Counted from the first letter of the stretch, positions 15,770 through 24,762 are shown. The stretch: DNA of 40,548 nucleotides from an uncultured Gemmatimonadota bacterium (GCA_946480295.1 CAMLIT010000027.1:1-40548), one strand, 5' to 3'. Notes: generated from the sequence alone by a model not told the origin. Translations and numbers: made by a program.

Positions 15770-17151
15770 CGGTCGGAGTCCGGAGTGGCGTCCACGCGCG
15801 AGCGCACCGTGCCGTCCCGCACGACGAGGTCGTAGCGCATCCCCGCCGTGAACTGGGCGACGCTCGCCAGCGTGGCACCGTCCACGCCGCGCGCGATGGC
15901 GTAGCCGCGGGCCATCGTCGCGAGCGGGCTGAGGGCGTCGAGCCGGCCGGCGAGGCCGTCCACCGACGCGCGGCGGCGCTCGACGCCGTGGCGCACGGCG
16001 AGGACGAAGTGCCGCTCGGTGCGGCGCAGGGTGAGCGCCGCCGAACGAGCGCGATTCTGCAGCGCGCTCGTCAGGCGGGCGGCGGTGCCGCGCAGCGCGG
16101 CGTACAGCTCCTCGGTCGAGCGCACGGCCGCCTCGGCGGCCGCCGACGGCGTCGGCGCGCGGAGGTCGGCGACGAGGTCGCAGATCGTGAGGTCGATCTC
16201 GTGGCCGACGGCGGAGATGGTGGGAACGGGGCAGGCCGCGACGGCGCGGGCGACGCGCTCGTCGTTGAACGCCCAGAGGTCCTCGCGCGCGCCGCCGCCG
16301 CGGCCGACGATCACGGTGTCGGCGCCGCCCCAGCGCGCGACGCGGGCGAGCGCCGCGCACAGCTCCCCCGGGGCGCTCTCCCCCTGGACCGCGGCGGGGA
16401 CGACGACGAGGCGCACGCCCGGCGCGCGCCGCCGAACGACGGCGGCGATGTCGTGCAGCGCCGCGCCGTCCGGGCTCGTCACGACGGCGATGCAGCGCGG
16501 GAAGCGCGGGATCCCGCGCTTGCGCTCCGGCGCCAGCAGCCCGTCCGCCTCGAGCTTGAGGCGCGTCAGCTCCAGCGCCTTGCGCCAGAGCCCGTCCCCC
16601 TCCGCCTCCATGCGGCGGATGGTGAACTGCATCTCGCCGCGCGCCGGATAGACGGTGAGCTGCCCGAACGCCGCGACCTGCATCCCCTCGTCAGGCGGCG
16701 CGGGGATGCCGCGCGTGTCGCGCGCCCACACCACGCAGCGGAGCTGTGCGAGATCGTCGCGCAGGCTGAAGTACCAGTGCCCGTTGCGGTGCGCCTTGAA
16801 CCCCGTGACCTCGCCGCGCACCCAGAGCGCCGGAAACGCGCCCTCGACGACGTCCTTCGCCGTCGCGGTGAGGGTGGAGATGGCGACGGCGCTGTTGGGG
16901 CTCGCCCCCGGGAAGAGGGAGCCGGTCTCCTCGTACAGGTCCTCGCCAGGGTCGAGGGTCGACGGTCGAGGGTCGAGGCCCACTTCAGGGGTGAGGGTCG
17001 AGGGGCGAGGGTCGAGATGCGTCCCGGCGTCCTTCTCGACCCTCGACACCCGACCCTCGACCCTCGCCGAGGAGGCCTGAGGCGAGAGGGACCCGGACGG
17101 GAACAGCTCCAGCTCGCCCGCCGACTGGGGCGTGCCTCGACGCCTCGCCAT
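15766..17151 (-). CDS. xseA: Exodeoxyribonuclease VII large subunit, with repeat-encoded N-terminal insert
   Basis: 461 residues. The protein forms the catalytic part of the ssDNA exonuclease. The OB-fold begins near 87 (AVAISTLTATAKDVVEGAF, then LWVRGEVTGFKAHRNGHWYFSL). The catalytic region has GIPRFPRCIAVVTSPDGAALHD, VGRGGGAREDLWAFNDERVARA and SAVGHEIDLTICDLVADLRAPTPSAAAE, all typical. Residues about 29-69, with LDPRPSTL appearing twice, are translated heptamer repeats (16948-17067) inserted ahead of the OB-fold and read in frame. Known XseA proteins begin just before the OB-fold, so the 80-residue extension may be dispensable, or translation may begin downstream of it. The ATG at 17151 lies next to the folD stop. 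Downstream it overlaps xseB. Confidence 0.95.
   Translation of the reverse strand: MARRRGTPQSAGELELFPSGSLSPQASSARVEGRVSRVEKDAGTHLDPRPSTLTPEVGLDPRPSTLDPGEDLYEETGSLFPGASPNSAVAISTLTATAKDVVEGAFPALWVRGEVTGFKAHRNGHWYFSLRDDLAQLRCVVWARDTRGIPAPPDEGMQVAAFGQLTVYPARGEMQFTIRRMEAEGDGLWRKALELTRLKLEADGLLAPERKRGIPRFPRCIAVVTSPDGAALHDIAAVVRRRAPGVRLVVVPAAVQGESAPGELCAALARVARWGGADTVIVGRGGGAREDLWAFNDERVARAVAACPVPTISAVGHEIDLTICDLVADLRAPTPSAAAEAAVRSTEELYAALRGTAARLTSALQNRARSAALTLRRTERHFVLAVRHGVERRRASVDGLAGRLDALSPLATMARGYAIARGVDGATLASVAQFTAGMRYDLVVRDGTVRSRVDATPDSDR
16948..17067. repeat. Heptamer element with inverted ends, inside xseA
   Basis: Left arm 16948-16977 consists of GGGTCGA-type units, and right arm 17037-17067 of TCGACCC-type units, the reverse complement. 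The 30-nt left arm is identical to 19835-19864 between zapA and rny. The element is in frame with xseA. Confidence 0.9.
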
Positions 17152-17152
17152 C

Positions 17153-18055
17153 TCAGCCCAGCGTCCGCGCCGCGGCGCGCACGGTGTTCTGCAGGAGCAT
17201 CGCGATCGTCATCGGGCCCACGCCCCCCGGCACCGGCGTGATCAGCGACGCCAGCTCCTTCACCTCGTCGAAGGCGACGTCGCCCACGAGGCGATAGCCG
17301 TTCTTCGCGCTCGCGTCCTCGACGCGGTTGATCCCCACGTCGATCACCACGACCCCCGGCTTCACCATGTCCGCCGTGATGAAGCGCGGCTTGCCGATCG
17401 CCGCGATCACGATGTCGGCGCGCCGGGTGTGGTCGGCGAGGTTGCGGGTGCGGCTGTGGCAGACGGTCACCGTCGCGTCGCCGCGGGGCCCGGGCTGCAT
17501 GAGCAGCGCCGCGACCGGCTTGCCGACGATGTTGCTGCGGCCGACGACCACCACCTCCGCCCCCTTCGTCTCCACCCCGTATTCCTGGAGCAGCACCTGG
17601 CAGCCGGCGGGGGTGCACGGCACGAACCCGTCCCTCTCGCCGATGAGCATCTTCCCGACGTTCACCGGATGGAAGCCGTCCACGTCCTTGTCGGGACGGA
17701 TGCGCTTGATCACCGCGTCTGGCGCGATCTGCTTCGGCAGCGGCATCTGCACGAGGATGCCGTGCACCGTCGGGTCGGCGTTGAGCCGGTCGACGACGGC
17801 GAGGAGCTCGTCCTGGCTGGTCGTCGCGGGGAGCCGGATCGTGTCGCTCTTCATCCCCGCCTCGACGCACGCCTTGCCCTTCGAGCGCACGTAGACCGCG
17901 CTCGCCGGGTCCTCGCCCACCAGCACCACCGTGAGCCCCGGCTGGATGCCGCGCTGCACGAGCGCGGCGGTCTCCTCGGCCACGCGCGCGCGCACCTTCC
18001 GCGCGACGGCGGTGCCGTCGATGAGCGCCCCGCGCGTGGCGGGCGCCCCGATCAT
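17153..18055 (-). CDS. folD: Methylenetetrahydrofolate dehydrogenase / methenyltetrahydrofolate cyclohydrolase
   Basis: 300 residues from the ATG at 18055 ([20 protein letters not shown]), 1 nt after the rny stop; an upstream in-frame TTG at 18067 would overlap rny and is less likely. The enzyme interconverts 5,10-methylene- and 10-formyl-THF with NADP. Motifs: [18 protein letters not shown] with the catalytic Tyr and Lys, [28 protein letters not shown] for the dinucleotide, and [18 protein letters not shown] at the C-terminus. The length is normal. folD-xseA-xseB is a common order. Confidence 0.96.
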   Translation of the reverse strand: MIGAPATRGALIDGTAVARKVRARVAEETAALVQRGIQPGLTVVLVGEDPASAVYVRSKGKACVEAGMKSDTIRLPATTSQDELLAVVDRLNADPTVHGILVQMPLPKQIAPDAVIKRIRPDKDVDGFHPVNVGKMLIGERDGFVPCTPAGCQVLLQEYGVETKGAEVVVVGRSNIVGKPVAALLMQPGPRGDATVTVCHSRTRNLADHTRRADIVIAAIGKPRFITADMVKPGVVVIDVGINRVEDASAKNGYRLVGDVAFDEVKELASLITPVPGGVGPMTIAMLLQNTVRAAARTLG

Positions 18056-18056
18056 C

Positions 18057-19640
18057 TCAACGGGCAAATTCCACCGCCCTCGTCTCGCGAATGAGCACCA
18101 CCTTGATCTGCCCCGGATACTGGAGCTCCGTCTCGATCCGGCGCGCGATCTCCTCCGACATCGTCGTCATGCGCACGTCGTCCACGTCGTCGGGCATGAC
18201 GATGATGCGCACCTCGCGCCCGGCCTGGATGGCGTAGACCTTCTCCACGCCCTTGTAGCTCGACGCGATCTTCTCCAGCCCTTCCAGCCGCTTGACGTAG
18301 GTCTCGAACGCCTCGCGCCGCGCCCCCGGCCGCGAGCCGGAGATCGCGTCCGCCGCCTGGACCAGCACCGAGATCTCGCTCTCGTGCGGCACGTCGTCGT
18401 GGTGGGCGGCGATGCAGTTCACGACGAGCGGGTTCTCGCCGTACTTGGTCGCCACCTCCACGCCGAGCTGCACGTGCGTCCCCTCGTGCTCGTGCGTCAG
18501 CACCTTGCCGATGTCGTGGAGGAGCGCGCCGCGCTTGGCCATCGGCACGTCCAGCCCGAGCTCCGCCGCCATCATCCCCGCCAGCCACGCCACTTCCTTG
18601 GAATGCTGGAGGATGTTCTGGCCGTAGCTCGTGCGCCAGTGCATGCGCCCGACGAGCTTGACGAGCTCGGGATGCAGGCCGTGCACGCCGGTCTCGTACG
18701 CCGCCTGCTCGCCCATCTCGACGATGGCGGCGTCGACCTCCTTGCGCGCCTTGTTGACGACCTCCTCGATGCGCCCCGGGTGGATGCGCCCGTCGGACAC
18801 CAGCTTCTCGAGCGCCAGCCGCGCGACCTCGCGACGGATCGGATCGAAGCACGACACGACCACGGTGTCCGGGGTGTCGTCGATGATCACGTCCACCCCC
18901 GTGGCGAGCTCGAAGGCGCGGATGTTCCGCCCCTCGCGGCCGATGATCCGCCCCTTCATCTCGTCGTTCGGCAGCGAGACGGCGGACACCGTCGATTCGG
19001 CGGTGTGCTCGGCGGCGATCCGCTGGATGGCGAGGGCGACGATCTTCTTGGCCTCGCGCTCCGCGTTGCGGCGGGCGGTCTCCCGGATCTCGCGGATCCG
19101 GTTGGCGGCGTCCGCCTGCGCCTCCTCCTCCATCCGGCGCATCAGCTCCGCCTTGGCGTCCTGCGCGCTCATCCCCGCCATCTGTTCGAGGCGGCGGCGC
19201 TCGTCGGCCACGAGCTTGTCGAGCTCCTCCTCCCGTTGCGCGACCAGCTTCTCCCGCCGGCCGAACTCGCTCGCGCGACGCCCCAGCTCCTTGTCGCGCT
19301 GCTCCAGCATCTCGAACTTCCGGTCGAGGATCGTGTCGCGCTCGCTGACCCGGCGCTCCTCGCGCTCGATCTCCTCGCGCCGCCCGCGGATCTCCGCCTC
19401 GAAGTTCTCGCGCAGCCGGATGAGCTCTTCCTTGCCGGTGAGCACCGCGCTCTTGCGGATGCCGTCCGCCTCACGCTCGGCGTCCGATACGATGCGCTTC
19501 GCGCTCTCCTCGGCGGTCGCCTTCGCCGCGCGCTGGCGCCGGAGCTCCGCGCTGCTCCCCATGCGGCGACCCAGAAACAAAAACGCCGGCGAGGCGATGA
19601 TGAGCGTGCCCAGCGCGGCGATGATCGCGATCGCGTTCAT
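18057..19640 (-). CDS. rny: Ribonuclease Y
   Basis: 527 residues. A membrane-anchored endonuclease that starts mRNA decay. Residues 1-24 ([20 protein letters not shown]) form the N-terminal anchor. A charged coiled coil runs from about 30 to 200. The KH domain contains [20 protein letters not shown]. The HD domain contains [19 protein letters not shown] and NCIAAHHDD, the metal-binding residues. The end, [20 protein letters not shown], is the family's C-terminus. GGTGGAG lies 11 nt before the ATG. Upstream is a 341-nt gap holding a structured RNA candidate and repeats, so rny may have its own promoter; downstream folD is 1 nt away. Confidence 0.97.
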   Translation of the reverse strand: MNAIAIIAALGTLIIASPAFLFLGRRMGSSAELRRQRAAKATAEESAKRIVSDAEREADGIRKSAVLTGKEELIRLRENFEAEIRGRREEIEREERRVSERDTILDRKFEMLEQRDKELGRRASEFGRREKLVAQREEELDKLVADERRRLEQMAGMSAQDAKAELMRRMEEEAQADAANRIREIRETARRNAEREAKKIVALAIQRIAAEHTAESTVSAVSLPNDEMKGRIIGREGRNIRAFELATGVDVIIDDTPDTVVVSCFDPIRREVARLALEKLVSDGRIHPGRIEEVVNKARKEVDAAIVEMGEQAAYETGVHGLHPELVKLVGRMHWRTSYGQNILQHSKEVAWLAGMMAAELGLDVPMAKRGALLHDIGKVLTHEHEGTHVQLGVEVATKYGENPLVVNCIAAHHDDVPHESEISVLVQAADAISGSRPGARREAFETYVKRLEGLEKIASSYKGVEKVYAIQAGREVRIIVMPDDVDDVRMTTMSEEIARRIETELQYPGQIKVVLIRETRAVEFAR

Positions 19641-19696
19641 TGAGATCTATGCTCCACCGCAGCGGGGCCGCGGAAACAGGTAGAACTTTCTCGTAG

Positions 19697-19819
19697 AGCG
19701 CAGCCCGGAAGCATCCAGTCGAGCCCGCGCCGGCGTAGGGCGCGAACTGGGCGAGCTAACTGCAAACCGCGCATGAACCTACGGGTCAGCCTGCCTACGG
19801 GAACCAAGGTACGTGCGCT
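19697..19819 (-). ncRNA. Candidate structured RNA downstream of zapA (6S-like position)
   Basis: On the minus strand, AGCGCA (19819-19814) pairs with TGCGCT (19702-19697) as an outer stem. Inside, CGTAGG (19783-19778) and GCGCG pair with CGCGC and CCTACG (19739-19734), giving an 11-bp rod interrupted by a 5-nt bulge. A second CCCGTAGG (19801-19794) could compete for the same partner. In many proteobacteria the 6S RNA gene follows zapA directly, and 6S is a long rod with an internal bubble; that synteny is the main argument. I cannot match the 6S consensus by eye. It could instead be a leader of rny. Confidence 0.3.
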
Positions 19820-19834
19820 GGCTTCGCCTGCGCA

Positions 19835-19975
19835 AGGGTCGAGGGTCGACGGTCGAGGGTCGAGATGGTGGGTCAGCGGCCTGGCAGGGGGAACGGCCGT
19901 TCTCGTTCCTACTCTCCTTTCTCACTACTTCCCGCTCCTTCTCGACCCTCGCCCGTCGACCCTCGCCCCTCCCAG
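19835..19975. repeat. Heptamer element with inverted ends, between zapA and rny
   Basis: Left arm 19835-19864 (GGGTCGA-type units) and right arm 19943-19975 (TCGACCC/TCGCCCC-type units) enclose about 78 nt. The left arm is identical over 30 nt to the one inside xseA. This and the structured segment fill the zapA-rny gap. Confidence 0.9.
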
Positions 19976-19981
19976 CCCCCG

Positions 19982-20290
19982 CTAATCGCCGCCCTCACCC
20001 CTCTTGGCCGGCGGCAGCAGTCTCCGGATGTCCGCGCTCAGCGCATTCAGCGACTCCGTGATCTCTTCCGCCGCCGCACGGGCGTCGAAGAGCTCGGCGG
20101 TGATGCGCAGCGCGGCCAGGATGGAGGCCCTGCCGGACTCGACCACGTGCCCGCTCGCCATGACCTCCCGGATCGCGTTGTCCAGGTACTCGGCGACCGC
20201 TCGCGTCTGCTCCGGGGGGGTGTCGCTCCTGATCGTGTACTCCTCGTTCAGGATCGTGATGCGCACCGAGTGCTTCTTCCCGGTCGTCAT
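19982..20290 (-). CDS. zapA: Cell division protein ZapA
   Basis: 102 residues, normal length. It binds and bundles FtsZ at the septum. The N-terminus SVRITILNEEYTIRSDTPPEQTRAVAEYLD is the ZapA globular domain, and AALRITAELFDARAAAEEIT starts the C-terminal coiled coil. AGGAG lies shortly before the ATG. It overlaps the preceding coiled-coil gene by an ATGA. A 341-nt non-coding stretch follows. pheT-(coiled coil)-zapA order is seen in several phyla. Confidence 0.93.
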   Translation of the reverse strand: MTTGKKHSVRITILNEEYTIRSDTPPEQTRAVAEYLDNAIREVMASGHVVESGRASILAALRITAELFDARAAAEEITESLNALSADIRRLLPPAKRGEGGD

Positions 20291-20589
20291 CGCTCCTCTC
20301 CCTGGAGCTGCTGCCGCAGGAAATGCACGCGGTCGAGCATGGCCTGGGTGCGCGTGGTGGCACCCTCCAGCCGCGCCTGGAGGACGGCGTTCTCCTGTTC
20401 CAGCTCGGCGATCCGGTCCCGCAGCGAGCGATCCTCGGCGCCCGGGCTGCCCACCTCCTCCAGCTCCCGCACCCTGGCTTCGGCCACCAGGGCGCGGCGG
20501 CGGAAGCCCGCCAGCTCCTCGCTCAGGTTGCCGAGGAGGTACGCGAGCTCGTGCAGGGCGCGCAGCTCAGGTCGATCGTTGTCTGACAT
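20287..20589 (-). CDS. Small coiled-coil protein, possible ZapA partner
   Basis: 100 residues, no named family recognised. ALHELAYLLGNLSEELAGFRRRALVAEARVRELEE at 11-45 and RIAELEQENAVLQARLE at 59-75 predict two helical, coiled-coil segments rich in Leu and Glu. CAGGAG lies 4 nt before the ATG, which itself is inside the 3' end of pheT (23-nt overlap). It overlaps zapA by 4 nt. ZapB is also a small coiled coil that works with ZapA, so a role in the division ring is a reasonable inference from position. Sequence similarity to ZapB is not claimed. Confidence 0.75.
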   Translation of the reverse strand: MSDNDRPELRALHELAYLLGNLSEELAGFRRRALVAEARVRELEEVGSPGAEDRSLRDRIAELEQENAVLQARLEGATTRTQAMLDRVHFLRQQLQGEER

Positions 20590-23008
20590 CGAGCTCCTGT
20601 TGGAGGACGGACAGGATCTTCGCGCGCCGCCCCTCGATCTCCTTGTCCCGTAGGGTGCGCTCCGGGTGCCGGAACGTCAACCGCCAGGCGAGGCTGCGCC
20701 GGTCGGCCGCCACTCCCTCGCCGACGTACAGGTCGAAGAGCTGGAGCTTCTCAAGTAGCTCCCCCGCCGCGCGCCGGATGACCGCCTCGACGTCGGCCGC
20801 GTCGAGCGCCGACGGCACGAGGAGCGCGAGGTCGAACTCGGCCGCCGGCGTCGTCGGCAGCGGGCGATACCGCTTCGGCGGATGGGCCGGCGGCGCCGCC
20901 TCCGGGGTGCGATGGGCGTTCTCCCCCGGCGGTGCCACCTGCGCCGAGGAGACCACGTCCAGCGAGAGCTCGACGCCGTACGCCGGCGCGGCCCAGACCG
21001 GCGCGTCCAGGGGGACGCGGCGCACCACACCCCGCGACTCGTCGTTCACGAGGATGTCCCACAGGACGTCGCCCCCCGCGGGCGCGAGCGTCACCGCCGC
21101 CCCGGGGTGGCTCTCGCGCGCCACCAGCTCGCCCAGCGCCCTGGCGTCCCACTCGTCGAAGACGGGCGGCTTGCCTTCCGTGAAGTGCGGCGGCCGGCGC
21201 TCGCCCATGGCCAGCAGCGCGACGTGCATCTCCTCGCGCGGCAGCGCCTCGCCGACCACCGGGCTGAAGGCCGAGCCGATCTCGAAGATACGGATGTTGC
21301 CCTGCATGTGGGCGAGGTTGTACTCGGCGCGCCGGGCGAGCGTGTCGAGCACTTCGCGGCGCAGGTACGCCTCATTCTCGGCGAGCGGATTGGCGACGCG
21401 CACGAAGCCCTGCTCCGCGCCGCGGACGAACGGCATCGGGCGGAGCTCCAGGAAGCCGGCGCCGACGAGCGCGTCGCGCACGCGCCGCGAGGTGAGCCAG
21501 AGCGGCGCGTCGGGCGAGTTGCCGGGGCGGAAGGCCCGGATCTCGTCGGGGAAGTTGTCGTAGCCCCAGAGCCGCGCGACCTCCTCGATCAGGTCGATCT
21601 CGGCGACGACGTCGCTGCGCCAGCTCGGCGGGAGGACGCGAACGTCCTCCCCGCCCTCTTCGGCGACGGCGTCGAAGCCGATGGCGCGCAGCAGCCCCGC
21701 GGCCGTCTCGGCGGGAATCGGCTCGCCGAGCACGCGCGCGACGCGGGAGGCGCGGAGGGTCAGGGGCGTGCGGGCGGGCTCGCCCGCGTACACGTCCACC
21801 GGCGGCGCCTCGACCCGTCCGCCGGCGAGGGCGATGATGAGCTGCGCCAGGCGCTCGAGGGCGCGCGGCGCGAGCGCCACGTCCACCCCGCGCTCGAACC
21901 GATAGCTCGCGTCGGTGCTGAGCCCGAGCCGGCGCCGCGCCGCGCGGATTCGGCGCGCGTTGAAGTTCGCCACCTCGAGGAAGACGTCCGTCGTGGCGTC
22001 GGTGACCTCGCTCTCCTGGCCGCCCATGATGCCGGCGATCGCCTGCGGCTTCACCGCGTCGGCGATCACGATCGTCTCCGGATCGAGCGCGCGCTCCGTG
22101 CCGTCGAGGGTCGTGATGCGCTCGCCGGGCCTGGCGCGCCTGACGACGATGCTCGCCTTCTCGAGCTTCGCCAGGTCGAAGGCGTGCGTGGGCTGGCCCA
22201 GCTCGTGGAGGATGTAGTTGCTGGCGTCGACGATGTTGTTGATCGAGCGCGAGCCGACCGACTCGAGCCGCTTCACCAGCCAGTCCGGGCTCGGGCCGAC
22301 CTTCACGCCGCGGAGGACGACGCCCATGAAGCGGTTGACGAGCCCCTCCTCCTCGACGTGCACGGCGATGCCGCCGGCGTTTCCCGCCTTCCGGAAGCGC
22401 TTCGCTTCCGGGATGGGCGCCGTCGCCCCGTCCAGCGCGGGGAGCATCATCGGCCGGTCGACCGCGGCGGCGACCTCGCGGGCCACGCCGAGGTGCGAGA
22501 GCAGGTCCGGCCGGTTGGGGAGGACGTCGATGACGAGCCGCGTGTCGCCGAGGGGCAGCGCGCGCAGCAGCGGCGTGCCCGGAGGGACGTCGACGTCGAG
22601 CTCGAGGATGCCCTCGTGGTCCTCGCCGAGGCCGAGCTCGCGCGCCGAGCAGAGCATGCCGTTGGAGACGGCGCCGCGGATCTTCCGCCGCTCGATCTTC
22701 AGCCCGTTAGGCATGATCGTGCCGGTGGGCGCGAAGGGGTAGAGCTTCCCCGCCGCCACGTTCGGCGCGCCGCACACGACGTCGAGCAGCTCGCCCGTGC
22801 CCGCGTCCACCTTCGTGACGTGGAGGTGGTCGGAGTCCGGGTGCGGCCCCTCCTCGACGACGCGCGCGATGACGAAGGGCGCGAGGTCGCCGCGCAGCGG
22901 CAGCAGCTCGTCCACCGTCGCCACGCGCGCCGTGATGAGGTCGCGCAGCTGCGCCGGCGTCTCGTCCATCGGGACGAACGCGCGCAGCCACTCGTAGGAG
23001 ACGTTCAT
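20567..23008 (-). CDS. pheT: Phenylalanyl-tRNA synthetase beta subunit
   Basis: 813 residues, full length. It forms the alpha2-beta2 enzyme with PheS. Starts MNVSYEWLRAFVP. The tRNA-binding OB domain near 40-150 has VGAPNVAAGKLYPFAPTGT-like sequence (VVCGAPNVAAGKLYPFAPTG). The B3/B4 editing region includes RSINNIVDASNYILHELGQPTHAFD. B5 has RASRVARVLGEPIPAE, and the catalytic-like domain IDLIEEVARLWGYDN. The C-terminal ferredoxin-fold anticodon-binding domain ends LTFRHPERTLRDKEIEGRR. About 25 residues rich in Pro and Ala (near 715-740) precede it. GGAG lies 7 nt before the ATG. It overlaps pheS by 4 nt and the small coiled-coil gene by 23 nt. Confidence 0.97.
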   Translation of the reverse strand: MNVSYEWLRAFVPMDETPAQLRDLITARVATVDELLPLRGDLAPFVIARVVEEGPHPDSDHLHVTKVDAGTGELLDVVCGAPNVAAGKLYPFAPTGTIMPNGLKIERRKIRGAVSNGMLCSARELGLGEDHEGILELDVDVPPGTPLLRALPLGDTRLVIDVLPNRPDLLSHLGVAREVAAAVDRPMMLPALDGATAPIPEAKRFRKAGNAGGIAVHVEEEGLVNRFMGVVLRGVKVGPSPDWLVKRLESVGSRSINNIVDASNYILHELGQPTHAFDLAKLEKASIVVRRARPGERITTLDGTERALDPETIVIADAVKPQAIAGIMGGQESEVTDATTDVFLEVANFNARRIRAARRRLGLSTDASYRFERGVDVALAPRALERLAQLIIALAGGRVEAPPVDVYAGEPARTPLTLRASRVARVLGEPIPAETAAGLLRAIGFDAVAEEGGEDVRVLPPSWRSDVVAEIDLIEEVARLWGYDNFPDEIRAFRPGNSPDAPLWLTSRRVRDALVGAGFLELRPMPFVRGAEQGFVRVANPLAENEAYLRREVLDTLARRAEYNLAHMQGNIRIFEIGSAFSPVVGEALPREEMHVALLAMGERRPPHFTEGKPPVFDEWDARALGELVARESHPGAAVTLAPAGGDVLWDILVNDESRGVVRRVPLDAPVWAAPAYGVELSLDVVSSAQVAPPGENAHRTPEAAPPAHPPKRYRPLPTTPAAEFDLALLVPSALDAADVEAVIRRAAGELLEKLQLFDLYVGEGVAADRRSLAWRLTFRHPERTLRDKEIEGRRAKILSVLQQELDVRQRST

Positions 23009-24084
23009 GCGCCGGCTCCGTTCGCGCCGCCGCTCGCCGCCGGCTCGGCCATCTGCTCGAGGAATCTCACGTCGGAATCGTACAGGATGCGAATGTCGGG
23101 AATGCCGTAGCGACTGAGGGCGATGCGCGCCGGGCCCATCCCGAACGCCCATCCGGTGTACCGCTCGCTGTCCACCCCGGCCGCCTCGAGGACGGCGGGG
23201 TGCACCATCCCCGAGCCGAGGATCTCCACCCACCCCGTGCCCTTGCACGTCGGGCAGCCGGAGCCGCCGCACACGCCGCACTGCACGTCCATCTCGGCCG
23301 ACGGCTCGGTGAACGGGAAGAAGCTCGGCCGGAAGCGCGTGGCGCGCGCGCCGAAGAACCGCTGCGCGAAGCGATTGAGCGTCGCCTTCAGGTCGACGAA
23401 GGAGATCCCCTCGTCGACGCACAGCCCCTCGATCTGGGCGAACGCCGGCGCGTGCGACGCGTCGAAGAAGTCGCGGCGATACACGTTGCCCGGGACGAGG
23501 ATGCGGATCGGCGGCGCCCAGCGCTGGAGCGTGCGCACCTGGACGGGCGAGGTGTGCGTGCGGAGCAGCACGTCGTCGTGCAGGTACAGCGTGTCGTGCA
23601 TGTCCATCGCCGGGTGGTCGGGCGGGAAGTTGAGCGCGCCGAAGTTGTACCACTCCGTCTCGGCCTCGGGGCCGAGGGCGACGGTGAAGCCCAACTCCCG
23701 GAAGATCGCCTCGATCTCCTCGATGACGAGGGTGACCGGGTGCTTGGCGCCGCGCCACGGGAACCGGGGCGGGAGCGTCAGGTCGGCGCGGGGGCCGAGG
23801 GACGAGGGACGCGTGGCGAGCGACTGCCGTCGCTCGTCGTGGAGCCCCTCGAGCAGCGTCTTCACCTCGTTGAAGCGCCGTCCGGCGGCGGGCTTGTCCT
23901 CCTTCGGCACGGCGCCGAGCTCGCGCTGGATCTTCTTCAGCCAGCCGCGCGTGTCGCCGAGGTAGCGGATGCGGAGCTCCTCGAGCGCCTCGGGCGTGTC
24001 GGCGCGCTGGAGCGCGGGAACGGCTTCGCGCTCCAGCTCCTCGACCTGGTCGAGGAAGGACTGGAGTGTGGCGGGAGTGGTCAT
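23005..24084 (-). CDS. pheS: Phenylalanyl-tRNA synthetase alpha subunit with zinc-ribbon insert and repeat-derived linker
   Basis: 359 residues. It is the catalytic subunit that charges tRNA-Phe. The N-terminal coiled coil covers 1-88. Class II motif 2 is FRPSFFPFTEPSAEMDVQ at 251-268, the phenylalanine pocket residue set includes RTHTSPVQVR at 175-184, and motif 3 is GWAFGMGPARIALSRYGI. Between motifs 2 and 3 lies C269/C272/C277/C280 (CGVCGGSGCPTCKGTGW), a DnaJ-like zinc knuckle present in PheS of some phyla but absent from E. coli. Residues 90-101 (ATRPSSLGPRAD) are encoded by two TCCCTCG heptamers plus flanks and fall in the linker between coiled coil and catalytic domain. A 13-bp hairpin lies in the leader. 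It belongs to the infC-rpmI-rplT-pheST run. Confidence 0.97.
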   Translation of the reverse strand: MTTPATLQSFLDQVEELEREAVPALQRADTPEALEELRIRYLGDTRGWLKKIQRELGAVPKEDKPAAGRRFNEVKTLLEGLHDERRQSLATRPSSLGPRADLTLPPRFPWRGAKHPVTLVIEEIEAIFRELGFTVALGPEAETEWYNFGALNFPPDHPAMDMHDTLYLHDDVLLRTHTSPVQVRTLQRWAPPIRILVPGNVYRRDFFDASHAPAFAQIEGLCVDEGISFVDLKATLNRFAQRFFGARATRFRPSFFPFTEPSAEMDVQCGVCGGSGCPTCKGTGWVEILGSGMVHPAVLEAAGVDSERYTGWAFGMGPARIALSRYGIPDIRILYDSDVRFLEQMAEPAASGGANGAGA

Positions 24085-24107
24085 GATCGCGATGGACGGA
24101 TGCAGAA

Positions 24108-24141
24108 CGGCGGCAGTGCGTGGAATCTCGCACTGCCGCCG
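24108..24141 (-). other. Stable hairpin between rplT and pheS
   Basis: A perfect 13-bp stem (CGGCGGCAGTGCG/CGCACTGCCGCCG) with an 8-nt loop, 24 nt before the pheS ATG. No U-tract follows, so it is not a classical intrinsic terminator; mRNA stabilisation, processing or attenuation are possible. GCGTCCC heptamers at 24169-24185 lie just upstream. Confidence 0.6.
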
Positions 24142-24192
24142 CGAAGCTTCAACGCGCGGGCGCGCCGCGCGTCCCGCGTCCCGCGCTACGCG

Positions 24193-24555
24193 TTACGCCG
24201 CGTTCAGCGCGGAGCGCGCCTTCTCGGCGAGCGCGGTGAACGCCGAGGGATCATGCACCGCGAGATCGGCGAGGATCTTCCGGTTCACTTCGATGCCGGC
24301 GAGCTTCAGGCCGTTGATGAACGAGTTGTAGTTCAAGTCGTTCTCGTGGGCGGCGGCGTTGATGCGCGTGATCCAGAGGCGGCGGAAGTCGCGCTTCTTC
24401 GCCTTGCGGTCGCGGTACGCGTACTTCCAGCCGCGCTCCACGTTCTCCTTCGCGGCCTTCCACAGCTTGCTGCGTGCTCCGAAGCCGCCGCGGGCGGCCT
24501 TCATGATCTGCTTCTTCCGCTTCAGGCGCGGAACGTTCGATACGGCGCGAGGCAT
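24193..24555 (-). CDS. rplT: 50S ribosomal protein L20
   Basis: 120 residues. [54 protein letters not shown] covers the conserved basic N-terminus; [22 protein letters not shown] and [14 protein letters not shown] the globular part. Written here only as motifs: [55 protein letters not shown] overlaps the rpmI stop and gives a strong Shine-Dalgarno. In other bacteria L20 binds its own operon mRNA and represses it, which matters for the infC leader described below. Full length. Confidence 0.97.
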   Translation of the reverse strand: MPRAVSNVPRLKRKKQIMKAARGGFGARSKLWKAAKENVERGWKYAYRDRKAKKRDFRRLWITRINAAAHENDLNYNSFINGLKLAGIEVNRKILADLAVHDPSAFTALAEKARSALNAA

Positions 24556-24567
24556 GGGTCTCTCTCC

Positions 24568-24762
24568 TTAGGCCTGCAGGAGGCGCTTGATTCGCTTCTG
24601 ATCGCCCGCCGTCTGGATCGTGTCCGACTGGCGCAGGCGGCGCTTCCGCTTGGCGGTCTTCTTGGTGAGGATGTGGCTCTTGTACGCCCGGAAGCGCTTG
24701 ACCTTGCCCGAACCGGTGGTCTTGAAGCGCTTCTTCGCGCCCTTGTGGGTCTTCATCTTCAT
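24568..24762 (-). CDS. rpmI: 50S ribosomal protein L35
   Basis: 64 residues, normal length. [20 protein letters not shown] and [17 protein letters not shown] are the family signature. A second Met at position 3 is an alternative start. It lies 13 nt after infC and 12 nt before rplT, the standard infC-rpmI-rplT operon. Confidence 0.97.
   Translation of the reverse strand: MKMKTHKGAKKRFKTTGSGKVKRFRAYKSHILTKKTAKRKRRLRQSDTIQTAGDQKRIKRLLQA

Noticed and set aside
20567..24133. One 1188-codon frame suggesting a PheS-PheT fusion
   Set aside because: The first 375 codons are an alternative frame of pheS; the true pheS is in another frame and overlaps pheT by 4 nt.
24108..24141. Intrinsic terminator between rplT and pheS
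   Set aside because: The stem is strong but no U-run follows, so it is listed only as a hairpin.
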